Assembly: GCA_002711995.1 (NCBI GenBank)
Contig: PASN01000014.1
Coordinates: 372,001 to 436,000, forward strand
From: Halobacteriovoraceae bacterium
Lineage (GTDB): Bacteria > Bdellovibrionota > Bacteriovoracia > Bacteriovoracales > Bacteriovoracaceae
Length of the DNA stretch: 64,000 bases
Direction of reading: 5' to 3'
Shown: positions 18,228 to 27,029 of the stretch, piece after piece
Position numbering within the stretch: position 1 is the stretch's first letter
How the letters are laid out: the number at the start of each line of letters is the position of its first letter
Translations under genes and position numbers: made by a program
Notes under the pieces: model-generated
Database searches by the model: none
Told to the model about the DNA's origin: nothing
What the model saw: the letters and a program-made list of their open reading frames with translations, nothing else

Positions 18228-19661
18228 TTATCCTACTGAATTTTCTAATTTCATTTCGATCAATTTCACCGCCTCAACAGAAAACTCCAGTGGGAGAGTC
18301 TTAAAGACGTCTTTGCAAAAACCATTAACAATCAAAGAGATTGCCTTTTCAGGATCCACACCACGAGACTGAAGGTAGAAAAGCTGATCAGCGCTGATCT
18401 TTGAAGTACTCGCTTCATGTTCAACTGTGGCCGTAGGGTTTTTCACATCTATGTATGGAAATGTGTTCGCCGCACACTTATCTCCAATCAACATTGAGTC
18501 ACATTGAGAGTAGTTTCTTGCATTCTTTGCGGAAGGCATGATCTTTACAAGGCCTCTATATACGTTCTCGGATTGCTCTGCGCTGATCCCTTTGGAGATG
18601 ATCGTTGATTTTGTGTTTTTCCCAATATGGACCATCTTAGTCCCTGTGTCCGCTTGCATCATGTGGTTTGTAAGCGCTACCGAGTAGAAAGCGCCTTCTG
18701 AGTTATCGCCTTGAAGAATGCAGCTTGGGTACTTCCAAGTGATGGCGGAACCAGCTTCAACTTGTGTCCAGGAAATCTTGGAGTTAACACATTTGCAGAT
18801 ACCTCTTTTGGTAACAAAGTTGAAGATCCCGCCTTTGCCTTCCTTGTCGCCTGCGTACCAGTTCTGCACAGTTGAATACTTAACTTCAGCATTGTCTAGA
18901 GCGACGATTTCAACGATGGCCGCGTGAAGTTGATTTTCATCTCTTTGGGGGGCCGTGCAACCTTCTAGGTAGTTAACGTAAGAGTCGTCGTCCGCAACAA
19001 TAAGTGTTCTTTCGAATTGTCCTGTTTCTTTAGCGTTAATTCTAAAGTAAGTGGACAAGTCCATAGGGCATGTAACGCCTTTTGGAATGTAAACAAAAGA
19101 GCCGTCAGAAAAAACCGCAGCGTTCAAAGCGGCATAGAAGTTATCTGTAGGCGGAACTACTGAACCAAGGTATTTCTTAACTAGTTCAGGGTGCTTTTCA
19201 ACTGCCTCGCTAATTGAGCAAAAGATAACTCCCGCTTTCTCTAGGTCTTCTTTCCAAGTTGTTCCAAGAGATACTGAGTCAAAAACTGCGTCAACTGCAA
19301 CACCTGAGATTCTCTTTTGCTCTTGAAGTGGAATACCAAGCTTTTCAAAAGTTTCAAGAAGCTCTGGATCAAGCTCATCTAGAGACTTTGGAGCTTCTTT
19401 AGTGCCCTTAGGGCTCGCGTAATAGTACAAATCCTCGAAGTCAATCTCAGGAATTGTGCTGTATTGCCAGGTTGGATGTTCCATTTCCTTCCAGATTTTG
19501 AAGGCCTTAAGTCTGTAGTCTAAAAGCCACTCTGGCTCGTTTTTCTTTTTGGAGATAAGCCTTACAATATCTTCATTAAGGCCTTTGGGAAATTCCTCTC
19601 TTTCGATATTGGTCTCAAAGCCCCATTTGTATTCTTCTTTAATCTTCGTTTCAAAGCTCAT
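18228..19661 (-). CDS. sufB: SufB scaffold subunit
   Basis: SufB, 477 residues, the main scaffold for iron-sulfur cluster assembly. Diagnostic stretches are [58 protein letters not shown] and the C-terminal [20 protein letters not shown]. The ATG at 19661 is preferred over a start 24 bases earlier because AAGGAAAC lies upstream and the protein begins there in the family. The start lies inside the end of the regulator gene (11-base overlap), so translation of the two is likely coupled. Confidence 0.95.
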   Translation of the reverse strand: MSFETKIKEEYKWGFETNIEREEFPKGLNEDIVRLISKKKNEPEWLLDYRLKAFKIWKEMEHPTWQYSTIPEIDFEDLYYYASPKGTKEAPKSLDELDPELLETFEKLGIPLQEQKRISGVAVDAVFDSVSLGTTWKEDLEKAGVIFCSISEAVEKHPELVKKYLGSVVPPTDNFYAALNAAVFSDGSFVYIPKGVTCPMDLSTYFRINAKETGQFERTLIVADDDSYVNYLEGCTAPQRDENQLHAAIVEIVALDNAEVKYSTVQNWYAGDKEGKGGIFNFVTKRGICKCVNSKISWTQVEAGSAITWKYPSCILQGDNSEGAFYSVALTNHMMQADTGTKMVHIGKNTKSTIISKGISAEQSENVYRGLVKIMPSAKNARNYSQCDSMLIGDKCAANTFPYIDVKNPTATVEHEASTSKISADQLFYLQSRGVDPEKAISLIVNGFCKDVFKTLPLEFSVEAVKLIEMKLENSVG

Positions 19662-20106
19662 GTTGAGTTTCCTTGCGCATAACACGCGCGCTTAAGTCTA
19701 TTGAGTTATCTTCAAGTAATAGTTCCTTTACGCTAAGGTCGCGAAAAAAAACGTTTAAATATTGATCAAGTTTTTTGATTGGACCAGAAATATTGCATGA
19801 TCCGAGCAGGGAGCATTTAACTGTCTCACAATCTATAGAGAGGCTCTTTCCTTCAATCATTTCCGCAAGATCCATGTAGCTAACATTTGAGAGATCACAG
19901 CTTAGGTAGTAGCCGCCTTTGACGCCTTTGACTGACTCGAGCATCTTAGCAGAATTCATTAGCTGCATTACTTTGGCCGTGGTGTCAAAAGGGGTGTGGA
20001 ACTTATCGCTTATCTCTCTTGCGGTTGTAAGCTCATCTTTGCCTTTTTCCAGCATGAGTTTTAACGCAATGAGAGCATATTCCACTTTTTTGTTAATTTT
20101 TAACAT
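19651..20106 (-). CDS. Rrf2-family iron-sulfur regulator of the suf operon
   Basis: Winged-helix regulator of the Rrf2 family (IscR/SufR type), 151 residues. The N-terminal helix-turn-helix covers [19 protein letters not shown] to about residue 60. Three cysteines in the order C-x4-C-x5-C ([13 protein letters not shown], about residues 93-104) match the cluster-binding region of IscR-like proteins, where C-x5-C-x5-C is usual. As first gene of the suf operon it probably senses cluster supply and represses its own promoter. A palindrome just upstream of its start is a candidate operator. Its last codons overlap sufB. Confidence 0.92.
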   Translation of the reverse strand: MLKINKKVEYALIALKLMLEKGKDELTTAREISDKFHTPFDTTAKVMQLMNSAKMLESVKGVKGGYYLSCDLSNVSYMDLAEMIEGKSLSIDCETVKCSLLGSCNISGPIKKLDQYLNVFFRDLSVKELLLEDNSIDLSARVMRKETQHEL

Positions 20107-20126
20107 CTTGGAGCGCCTCTCAATAA

Positions 20127-20149
20127 AATAGGTTAAAATAACCCTTATT
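20127..20149 (-). promoter_or_regulatory. candidate Rrf2 operator upstream of suf operon
   Basis: GGTTAAAATAACC (20131-20143) is a perfect inverted repeat with 5-bp arms, extended imperfectly by flanking AATA/CTTATT. It sits about 25 bases before the regulator ATG. On the minus strand a TTGAAA (20186-20191) and a TAAAAT (20153-20158) lie further upstream and may be promoter parts. Autoregulation through this site is inferred from the usual behaviour of the family. Confidence 0.45.
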
Positions 20150-20338
20150 TTGATTTTACTACTAAATACCTAAAATGACCTTAAATTTCAACAGATAAAG
20201 CGTTGTTTGGAGTGGAATTTGTGAAAGTACTTGTAGCGTAATCCTGGGGATAATACAAATTTTAAATATTTAGTTCGTCTTCATTTTTTGATACCCATGT
20301 AGGTCTGTTAAAATTACCTTAATATTTAAGGAGTTGTT

Positions 20339-21010
20339 TTGGTAGAATATAGAAACGCAACCTCACATCGAGAAATCTCAAACATTTTATCCACTTCCTC
20401 AAAGAGTGACGAGAATATCGTTTGGCAGAATGTGGGTGATGTTCGCCATGTCTTTAGTGTCTTAAGCTACCAGTATGATCAAACCAAGATGAAAATTGAG
20501 GTCCAGGAAGCTAAGGACTTTCAGCCTGTGGCCGGAATACCCATCTATGGAAAACTTTCATTTAAACAGAGTGTATTTAAAACAGATATTCTCGAAGTGG
20601 GAGAAGGCCTTGTACAAATCAAACGCCCAGAGTTATTGAAGGCAGTGGAGCTTAGAGGTGGGCCAAGATTTAAGTTTTCTAAAAACCAGGATAAGAGGGT
20701 AAAGCTTATATTTGGTTCAAGAGATACGGCGTTCACCACTATATCTGTTAAAACCGAAGACATATCCATTAAAGGCCTTGGGGTTCAAATTGAGATTCAC
20801 GACAATAGCCTGGACTATGTGGGCAAGCAGATCATGTTGGGGGCCTTAGGTGGAATACCGCTTGCGGAGCCTATAGAGTGCGAGCTAATGTATACTAAAC
20901 GCTATAAGGGAGTTGTGAACAACGAAGTAGTGGAAAGGGCCAGACTTGGCCTGAGACTCAAAGAGCAGCTTTCATCAGAAGAACTTGATTCTTTCGTCAA
21001 ATCTGAATAG
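20339..21010 (+). CDS. PilZ-like domain protein
   Basis: Cytoplasmic 223-residue protein without a clear full-length match. The layout suggests a YcgR-like pair of small beta-barrel domains. The first (residues 45-100) ends PELLKAVELRGGPRFKF, where YcgR proteins have their arginine motif. The second contains VKTEDISIKGLGVQI (D-x-S-x-x-G of PilZ) and ends with ARLGLRLKEQLSSEEL. It starts at TTG, 5 bases after AAGGAG, and no in-frame ATG is available for another 50 codons. It stands alone between the suf regulator and a terminator. Binding of c-di-GMP is uncertain because the RxxxR motif is not clear. Confidence 0.6.
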   Translation: MVEYRNATSHREISNILSTSSKSDENIVWQNVGDVRHVFSVLSYQYDQTKMKIEVQEAKDFQPVAGIPIYGKLSFKQSVFKTDILEVGEGLVQIKRPELLKAVELRGGPRFKFSKNQDKRVKLIFGSRDTAFTTISVKTEDISIKGLGVQIEIHDNSLDYVGKQIMLGALGGIPLAEPIECELMYTKRYKGVVNNEVVERARLGLRLKEQLSSEELDSFVKSE

Positions 21011-21049
21011 TTAAATTATCTTTTTTATTCTTAATGTTATTTTTACCAG

Positions 21050-21073
21050 GCGCAAATTTATTTTGCGCTTTTT
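21050..21073 (+). terminator. rho-independent terminator
   Basis: GCGCAAA/TTTGCGC, a 7-bp stem with a TTTAT loop, is followed by TTTTTCTTTT. It closes the PilZ-like gene and shows that the following gene cannot start upstream of here. Confidence 0.9.
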
Positions 21074-21139
21074 CTTTTAGTGTCAAAATTGGCGACAATG
21101 CCAGATCATTTAAAACAGCATGTTACATAGATTTTATTG

Positions 21140-21155
21140 TGGCACGGTATGTGCA
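21140..21155 (+). promoter_or_regulatory. sigma-54-like -24/-12 promoter
   Basis: TGGCACG, four bases, then GTGCA matches the sigma-54 consensus TGGCACG-N4-TTGCA with one mismatch. The invariant GG (21141-21142) and GC (21153-21154) have the required 10-base gap. Transcription would start near 21166, 36 bases before the first gene of the secreted protein cluster. No enhancer-binding protein gene is nearby. Confidence 0.5.
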
Positions 21156-21201
21156 ACTAAAAAACTCAAGAAAGTTAAAACATTTTTTGGGAGAAGAGAT
21201 T

Positions 21202-21879
21202 ATGAAATCGCTAATGACATCAGCACTGAGTTTTGGGCTACTACTAGGATCATTCAACAGCGCAGTTGCTTCTGAATGTATTGATCTATATGAGTCCAAA
21301 GTTAAAAAGGCATCCAACCTTTTACAAGATGATACGAAAATCGCAAATGGCGTTTTGATAGGAGGAAGTGCAGTCGGTGGACTTATCGCCACAATCGCTG
21401 GCGCGCCTTATGTCGCGGCATATCTTGGAGGCTCCGCTGTCTTTAATCTAGCAAAATATGGATTGGATTCAGGCTCTGCAGAGGAAGAATACAATAAAAA
21501 TTACAACTTGCTCGCCATTATAGATGAAAGACAAGATGGACATAAAGACATGAAGGCCCTTCTTGAGGCAGCTGTGGGAGTGAATGGAGAGTGTAGGCCA
21601 AGATTTGAAGATACTCTTTTATCCTTAAAACAAAACATCTGTACACAGTTTACTAAAGAGAAAAGAACTCTAAGAAAAGATGCCGAAGATGTTTATGAAA
21701 GCAAAGGAAGGTACTGGAGAAGAGTTGTTGATGAGACTCCAGAGCTAGACGTTGTTGTAAATCACATTGTAGACCAATCCCAATGTCATGAAGGTGATGT
21801 TAACGGTTCAGAGATTATTCAAGACAACGCTATTGAAGACTCTAAAGAAGACCAAGGCACAAAAACAATCCAATCTTAA
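21202..21879 (+). CDS. secreted cysteine-containing protein (tandem family, member 1)
   Basis: Unrecognised exported protein of 225 residues. A signal peptide (MKSLMTSALSFGLLLGSFNS) precedes Cys in ECIDLYESKVKKASNLL. A glycine/alanine-rich hydrophobic segment at about residues 48-85 may be a membrane helix or hairpin. It is followed by a conserved helical region with GHKDMKALLEAAVGVNGECRPRFED and a C-terminal pair of Cys. The acidic tail is low-complexity. It shares Cys positions and the ECRPRFED motif with the next two genes. The ATG at 21202 is chosen because GAGAAGAG and a signal peptide mark it and the longer frame crosses a terminator. Confidence 0.75.
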   Translation: MKSLMTSALSFGLLLGSFNSAVASECIDLYESKVKKASNLLQDDTKIANGVLIGGSAVGGLIATIAGAPYVAAYLGGSAVFNLAKYGLDSGSAEEEYNKNYNLLAIIDERQDGHKDMKALLEAAVGVNGECRPRFEDTLLSLKQNICTQFTKEKRTLRKDAEDVYESKGRYWRRVVDETPELDVVVNHIVDQSQCHEGDVNGSEIIQDNAIEDSKEDQGTKTIQS

Positions 21880-21888
21880 TAAGCAATA

Positions 21889-21908
21889 AGGCCTCCAACA
21901 GGAGGCCT
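21889..21908 (+). terminator. hairpin after secreted family member 1
   Basis: Perfect 8-bp stem AGGCCTCC/GGAGGCCT with an AACA loop, 10 bases after the stop. It has no T run, so termination may be partial. Confidence 0.6.
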
Positions 21909-22047
21909 CTACCTATAAATCCACCAAATCAAAAAGTCTGCATAACACCCTCAAATCTTTAAGAGCATTTTTATTCCCAGTTTTTCATCTAAAGAATTTC
22001 TTAATAAAGCCGAGTAGTTTGAACAGGTACTGATTCTTTGAGGTTTT

Positions 22048-22671
22048 ATGAAGATTTTAAAATTTATAATCATGTTTTCCATTTCTTTCTCTTTAAATGC
22101 TAAAGAGCTTACATGTTTGGATAAGTATAAAAATAAGCTTGAAGACATTAAAATGGTGCTAGGTGAAGAATATCAATCCAAGCAGAGGCAGGCGTCTTAT
22201 AGCCTAATGGTGGGAGGCCTGGCCTTCCCGGTGTTAGGTATGCCATTTATTGGACTTGCTGTTGCTGGTTCTGGAGCGGCAATGCCAGTTAAGAGAGATA
22301 AAGAGCATGTGGAAGCACAAAAGCAAAGACGTCTAATAAATACTCTCATGGATATGATTGACCCAAATAGGGAAGGGCATGCATCTATGAAGGATTTAGT
22401 TGCATCCACAGCTGAAGTGGATGAGGCATGCAGGCCTAGGTTTGAAGATGTCTACTCTGGGCTAAAGAGCAATATATGCAACACTTTCAAAGAAGAGAGC
22501 TTGTTTGGATCGGAAATAATTGAAGCTCCCAAGTTTAATAGGCTTGTGGCACATATTAAAGAAGAGTCCCAATGCCTAGGTGCCAATGTGAATGATTCAA
22601 ATTCAAGAAAAGAAATAGAAAACAATTCCCAAGAGGCAGACAACTTTGGAATTAGAGCGATGCCTAACTAG
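22048..22671 (+). CDS. secreted cysteine-containing protein (tandem family, member 2)
   Basis: Second member of the local family, 207 residues. It has a signal peptide (residues 1-18, ending LNA), the early Cys motif LTCLDKYKNKLEDIK, and a glycine-rich hydrophobic stretch (VGGLAFPVLGMPFIGLAVAG). The family core RRLINTLMDMIDPNREGHAS follows, then DEACRPRFEDVYSGLKSNIC, and the tail has SQCLGANVNDSN. GAGG lies 6 bases before the ATG. No enzymatic motif is seen. The five or so conserved cysteines suggest disulfides formed after export. Confidence 0.75.
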   Translation: MKILKFIIMFSISFSLNAKELTCLDKYKNKLEDIKMVLGEEYQSKQRQASYSLMVGGLAFPVLGMPFIGLAVAGSGAAMPVKRDKEHVEAQKQRRLINTLMDMIDPNREGHASMKDLVASTAEVDEACRPRFEDVYSGLKSNICNTFKEESLFGSEIIEAPKFNRLVAHIKEESQCLGANVNDSNSRKEIENNSQEADNFGIRAMPN

Positions 22672-22758
22672 TTGCAATTTATACTTGTTTGAATATAAAG
22701 CTAAAGAAGATATCCCGATCAAAGAAGACAGGTAAGAAAACTCATTTTGCGAGGTCCC

Positions 22759-23355
22759 ATGAAACTTTTTACACTCCCAATTATTGCTTCTCTACTTATA
22801 AGCATAGGAGCAAATGCTGCTACCGATTGTATTGCATTTTATGAGTACGAGCTTAAAAAGACCGCTAATTTTCTTGAAGGAGATAAGGAGTTTTGGCCGG
22901 AACCATCCTATTATCCTCACGATCTGATTGGGTTTGCCATTGAAGACTCGGAATTTTTCTCACATAGAAAAAAACCAACTAATTATAAAAACTTGGAACT
23001 CAAGAAACGAAGACTTATTAATACCCTTTTAAAAGTAATCGATAAAGATCGAGAGGGGCATTCAGAAATGAAAAAGGACATTGAGACTTTAGTTGGGGTG
23101 AATGAAGAATGTAGACCGCGCTTTGAGGATGCTTTTTCTAAGCTTAAAGTTAGGGTATGCAATCATTACTTAGCTTCAGGGCCTGAAGGAATTGCTGTAT
23201 ATGATGTGCCGTTGTTTAATTTTATCGTAAACTTATTAAGGAGTGATTCAAATTGCATTGAAACTGATGTAAATGATTCAAGGTTGGGCAAAGAACCTGG
23301 TGTTAGTTCTCCTGTTGAGGGGAACAAGACAGGAGAGAAGGCTCATTCTAATTAA
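22759..23355 (+). CDS. secreted cysteine-containing protein (tandem family, member 3)
   Basis: Third member of the family, 198 residues. It has a signal peptide (MKLFTLPIIASLLISIGANA) and the motif DCIAFYEYELKKTANFLEG. Unlike the other two it lacks the glycine-rich hydrophobic segment, having a charged stretch there instead. The core KRRLINTLLKVIDKDREGHS, then EECRPRFEDAFSKLKVRVC, and the C-terminal NCIETDVNDSR are kept. The ATG at 22759 with GAGG close upstream is chosen over a TTG four codons earlier. The gene ends at a terminator. The function is unknown. Confidence 0.74.
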   Translation: MKLFTLPIIASLLISIGANAATDCIAFYEYELKKTANFLEGDKEFWPEPSYYPHDLIGFAIEDSEFFSHRKKPTNYKNLELKKRRLINTLLKVIDKDREGHSEMKKDIETLVGVNEECRPRFEDAFSKLKVRVCNHYLASGPEGIAVYDVPLFNFIVNLLRSDSNCIETDVNDSRLGKEPGVSSPVEGNKTGEKAHSN

Positions 23356-23416
23356 ACGCAATCTTTTCAAGTGGCCTTTTGTTTATAGCTCCACAAGCTT
23401 AAGGTGTTTATTAGTG

Positions 23417-23446
23417 AAGAGTGTTTAGGCGATGAACACTCTTTTT
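23417..23446 (+). terminator. rho-independent terminator
   Basis: AAGAGTGTT/AACACTCTT, a 9-bp stem with a 9-base loop, is followed by TTT. It ends the three-member secreted protein cluster. Confidence 0.7.
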
Positions 23447-23478
23447 GATTGTCACAGTTTGCGTTAAAAGGGGCAGGA

Positions 23479-24303
23479 TTGACGAGATTCATTTTACTCT
23501 CAGTATTAATTGGAAGTGCTTCTGCAACAGAGCTAAAACAACACTTCCAAGAAAGAGCATTTGACGGGTTTATGGATTCTCCCCCGCGAAAATTTAGTGT
23601 GCAAAACATATCTCCCGAATTTAAAAGCAAAATTAACTTTCCAAAGAATAAAGCCATAGAAGCTTGTAAGTCAGCTGAAGAGCTTTCCAAACCAGAGTCT
23701 ACGGTAACTAACTACACATTGTTATGTGTATTTATAAGGGCGAAATCCTTTCTGAGAAAACGTACTATTAAGAGTGAAGAGGATCATCTTGAATGCTTAA
23801 ATAAAGGCTATGCGCGCTTGGAGTTTGACACACGGGCACTGGCCTATTCAAAAGATCAAGAGCAAGCGTGCGTCAACGAGCAGTCTAGAGAGCTCATTAA
23901 GATCTTTAAAAATGATGAGCTAAACGCACTTCTGAAAAACACGGGAATAAAAAAGACCAAAATAAACTTGAAAAGCTATAGCGAGTTAAGTTTAAAGGCT
24001 AGGGTAAAGCCTTATTACGGGTTGGAGGTTGGTGAAGAGTTGGTGATCATACCGGCCTTGTTAAATAAAAGATGTTCAATTGTTACAAGTAATCAGATAG
24101 CTCAGCACTTGAGAGACTATCGTCAAAGAGTTTATCCTTTAGGCAAAGGGATTAATGAAGTTCAAAGCTTAAGTGATGGCCCACAGGACGAGTTAGAAAA
24201 AAAGAGTTGTGCCCATTTGGTTCAAATAAATGAAAAAACAGGCCAATCCAAGTTAACAGGTTCTAGCGAACTTAAAGCGACTTCAACAGCTGATAGTAAT
24301 TAA
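23479..24303 (+). CDS. hypothetical secreted protein
   Basis: Unrecognised exported protein of 274 residues. A TTG at 23479 with AAAAGGGG upstream gives a compact signal peptide (MTRFILLSVLIGSASA) and is preferred over an earlier TTG at 23449 that lies beside a terminator. The mature part is charged and mostly helical and has about seven cysteines. A mixed strand segment (ARVKPYYGLEVGEELVIIPALL) lies in the middle and the tail is Ser/Thr-rich. It is not an obvious member of the preceding family. It converges on argS with 14 bases between stops. Confidence 0.65.
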   Translation: MTRFILLSVLIGSASATELKQHFQERAFDGFMDSPPRKFSVQNISPEFKSKINFPKNKAIEACKSAEELSKPESTVTNYTLLCVFIRAKSFLRKRTIKSEEDHLECLNKGYARLEFDTRALAYSKDQEQACVNEQSRELIKIFKNDELNALLKNTGIKKTKINLKSYSELSLKARVKPYYGLEVGEELVIIPALLNKRCSIVTSNQIAQHLRDYRQRVYPLGKGINEVQSLSDGPQDELEKKSCAHLVQINEKTGQSKLTGSSELKATSTADSN

Positions 24304-24317
24304 AATCTCATTCGTAA

Positions 24318-26072
24318 TTACATACGGTTTGGAGCTTCAACTCCAAGAAGGGCCAAACCTTTTTTAAGAGTTTCCGCACATGCTATTGATAGATCTCTTC
24401 TAGCTCCAACAAGTCCCGGCTCTCCAGCTTTTGCCACAGGGCAGTTTGCATAGAACTGATTAAAGGCCTTGGCAAGGTCATATAGATAATTGCAAATAAG
24501 GCTTGTTTTGTAGTTTTTAAGAGCATTTTCCACAACATCGTTAAATTGATTGATAAGCATCATTGCCTGCTTTTCAAATGGGTCAACTAGCAGTGAATAG
24601 TCTGCCTCAACATCATCATTTAGCTTAGAAAGCATGGACTGGATACGTGCGTAAACATACTGGATGTATGGGCCGGATTCACCTTCAAGCTTAAGCCACT
24701 CGTCCATGTCAAAGACGATTTTCTTATTTGGATCAATTCGATTCATCCCAAATTTAATGGCGCCTGAGGCGATCATGTTGGCAGTGTTGTCGATTTCTTC
24801 TTGAGTCCATTCACCTTTGTACTTTTCAAGGTAAGTGTTTTCAATCTTTGCCACCATCTGATCAATCAATGACTGGATTGGAACAATATTGCCCTTTCTA
24901 GAGCTCATCGCTCCATCTGGTAGCTCGACCATTTCATATTGAAGGTGGTAGCAGTCTTTCGCTTTCTCAAAGCCCATTTTCTCAAGGGTTTTAAATACTT
25001 GCTTGAAGTGAAGAGCTTGTCTGTTATCCACAACATATACGCTGTGATCAACGTGCTGGTCCTCAAACTTTCTACGAGCGAGCTCCAGGTCTTTGGTGGC
25101 ATACAGGCCTGTTCCATCGCTTTTTAGCAAAAGACAGAAACCAAGTTTGTCTTCGGAAAGGTCGATTCCAATTGCGCCATCGTCTTTAACAAAAAGACCC
25201 TTTTCATAGTACTTTTTGACAAGTTCCACACTTGAAGAGTCAACATCGGATTCCCAGTACCAAGTGTCAAAGCCAACCTTGGCCCAGTCGTAAACTTCTT
25301 GCATAAGCTCAACGGACCAGTCTTTAGTTTCTTTCCAAAGGTCATAGTAGTGACCTTCGCCTTTTTCAATTTGCTTAAGAATCTCTGTAAGCTCTTTTCT
25401 ATTTTCTTCCTCTTGTGGGGTGCCTTTTTGCTCCTCAAGAAGGTTGTTGCCTTTAGTGTAAAGACTTCCAAGCCATGCGCCTTTTCTTTCTTTTGGGGGT
25501 TGAGAGTCGTTATGCTTGGTGTAGTACCAGAGACACTTTGCCACGTGTGTTCCCACATCTCCTGGGAAAGTGGTGGAAATTGTCTCAACGCCCGCATAGC
25601 GATAGATCTTAATAAGGGCGTCACCCAAGCACAGGTTTCTCATGTGGCCTACGTGCATCTCTTTATGGGTGTTAGGTTGAGAGAATTCGACAATGGTCTT
25701 AGGCGCGTTTTCAACAATGTTTTGGTTGAAAAATTCTTCTGACTTAATCTTTGGAAAAGCGTCTTTAAATAGGGCAGAGGCGTTTACGAAAAAGTTTAGA
25801 TATGGGCCTTGTGCCTGCGCTTTTTCAATAAATGAGTTTGTTCCAAGTGCTTCGTGAAGCTTTTTACTGATTTCAACCGGGGAGCTTTTTAATTGCTTGG
25901 CAAATGAAAAACATGGAAAGGCCAGGTCGCCAGCTTTTGGATTGGGTGTTGGGCCAATCATATTGTAGATGCTCTCTACAGTTGCATCACTTTCAGCGAA
26001 AGTGTTTTGAAGTGCTTCGAATATGGTCTGGGCAACTGATTTCTTTAATTGATTGTGTAAACTAAACTGCAT
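24318..26072 (-). CDS. argS: arginyl-tRNA synthetase
   Basis: Class I aminoacyl-tRNA synthetase charging tRNA-Arg, 584 residues, a normal length. The N-terminal Arg-specific domain precedes the HIGH-like motif in NTHKEMHVGHMRNLCLGD. The KMSKS region is replaced by MSSRKGNIVPIQSLID, as is common in bacterial ArgS. The C-terminal anticodon-binding DALR domain ends LALLGVEAPNRM. The ATG at 26072, with GGAGC upstream, is chosen over one five codons earlier. It is a single gene, divergent from a small secreted protein gene. Confidence 0.97.
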   Translation of the reverse strand: MQFSLHNQLKKSVAQTIFEALQNTFAESDATVESIYNMIGPTPNPKAGDLAFPCFSFAKQLKSSPVEISKKLHEALGTNSFIEKAQAQGPYLNFFVNASALFKDAFPKIKSEEFFNQNIVENAPKTIVEFSQPNTHKEMHVGHMRNLCLGDALIKIYRYAGVETISTTFPGDVGTHVAKCLWYYTKHNDSQPPKERKGAWLGSLYTKGNNLLEEQKGTPQEEENRKELTEILKQIEKGEGHYYDLWKETKDWSVELMQEVYDWAKVGFDTWYWESDVDSSSVELVKKYYEKGLFVKDDGAIGIDLSEDKLGFCLLLKSDGTGLYATKDLELARRKFEDQHVDHSVYVVDNRQALHFKQVFKTLEKMGFEKAKDCYHLQYEMVELPDGAMSSRKGNIVPIQSLIDQMVAKIENTYLEKYKGEWTQEEIDNTANMIASGAIKFGMNRIDPNKKIVFDMDEWLKLEGESGPYIQYVYARIQSMLSKLNDDVEADYSLLVDPFEKQAMMLINQFNDVVENALKNYKTSLICNYLYDLAKAFNQFYANCPVAKAGEPGLVGARRDLSIACAETLKKGLALLGVEAPNRM

Positions 26073-26150
26073 ATTTGCTCCGCTCAAGGAATATCTTTAA
26101 AACTCGATAAGTCATGTATATATAGCGCGTTTTCAACAAGTTGGGAATCA

Positions 26151-26534
26151 ATGTTTAAACTCTTTGGGATGTTTATATTAATCAGTATCGCTTCTGGATC
26201 CTCACAAGAGGCCCAGGAGGAGGCAGTGGATTTTACCACCCTGGACTCTAGGATCGATGCCACTTATCAAAGAGGGCCTTATTTAATTTATGACTGCGTG
26301 GAGATGCGTTGGATATGCACCGGAAGAGCTGAGTTTGATGTCTGCGCCGAGAGAAGAGACACTTCTCTTGCCATGAAAGACAATGAGCTTGGATGTGCTC
26401 CATTTACCAATTTTAGATCACGAAAAAAATGCCACAAGAAACAACTAGAGATGATCAATAGAGCGTCATTCCCAAGGTTTTGTTTTCACCCGGAATATAA
26501 AGAGAGAAATAAAGATTTCTGGCAATCTAAATAG
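26151..26534 (+). CDS. small secreted cysteine-rich protein
   Basis: Unrecognised 127-residue protein with a plausible signal peptide (residues 1-17). The mature part has seven or so cysteines (DCVEMRWICTGRAEFDVC is the densest stretch) and a basic C-terminal half, pointing to a disulfide-stabilised exported protein. The ribosome binding site is weak. Its last 8 bases overlap the end of the convergent GNAT gene. Confidence 0.6.
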   Translation: MFKLFGMFILISIASGSSQEAQEEAVDFTTLDSRIDATYQRGPYLIYDCVEMRWICTGRAEFDVCAERRDTSLAMKDNELGCAPFTNFRSRKKCHKKQLEMINRASFPRFCFHPEYKERNKDFWQSK

Positions 26535-26964
26535 TCTTCACCATTAAATAGTGCGGACCCACGTCTGGAATCTCGAAGATATCACTCTTTTTCTCAAAGC
26601 CCACTTTCTCATAAAAGCCAGTGGCCAGCGCGCGAGCATTGCACCATACCAGATTGACGTGATTATTTCTGATTATGGGAAATGCTGTTTGCAAAAGGGC
26701 CTGTGAGAGACCTTTTCTTTGGTGCTCAGGAAGAGTGGCCATGCCTCGCAATTGATATTGATGTTGCTCTTCAATGATTGAAGGGTGAGACCTGAGGTAA
26801 AAAGACGCTACACTTGCCAAGTTTCCATCGATGTATGCTCCAAGGTGAAAGCTAAGCTCGTCGTCGTCACCTTCAAAATAACAGGTCTCTATTGGCCTTC
26901 CAGGTCTGAGCATTTGGTGTCTGATTGAATATGTGTCTTTATAGTGTATTTGTTTAACATCCAT
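26527..26964 (-). CDS. GNAT family N-acetyltransferase
   Basis: Acetyl-CoA-dependent N-acetyltransferase of 145 residues. The acetyl-CoA pyrophosphate loop is LRGMATLPEHQRKGLSQALL (the Q/R-x-x-G-x-G/A type signal), followed by NLVWCNARALATGFYEKVGF, a typical GNAT C-terminal half. The substrate cannot be read from sequence. No clear Shine-Dalgarno precedes the ATG. It has its own stretch between two secreted protein genes. Confidence 0.85.
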   Translation of the reverse strand: MDVKQIHYKDTYSIRHQMLRPGRPIETCYFEGDDDELSFHLGAYIDGNLASVASFYLRSHPSIIEEQHQYQLRGMATLPEHQRKGLSQALLQTAFPIIRNNHVNLVWCNARALATGFYEKVGFEKKSDIFEIPDVGPHYLMVKTI

Positions 26965-27029
26965 GGTCAGACCAATATACTTGAAAGCTGGTAAAAGAAA
27001 AGAAACTTCGCGGCAACGGAAGATATGTC

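Noticed and set aside
21034-21201. N-terminal extension of the first secreted family gene.
   Set aside because: It would begin before a strong rho-independent terminator and a sigma-54-like promoter, and would bury a good signal peptide.
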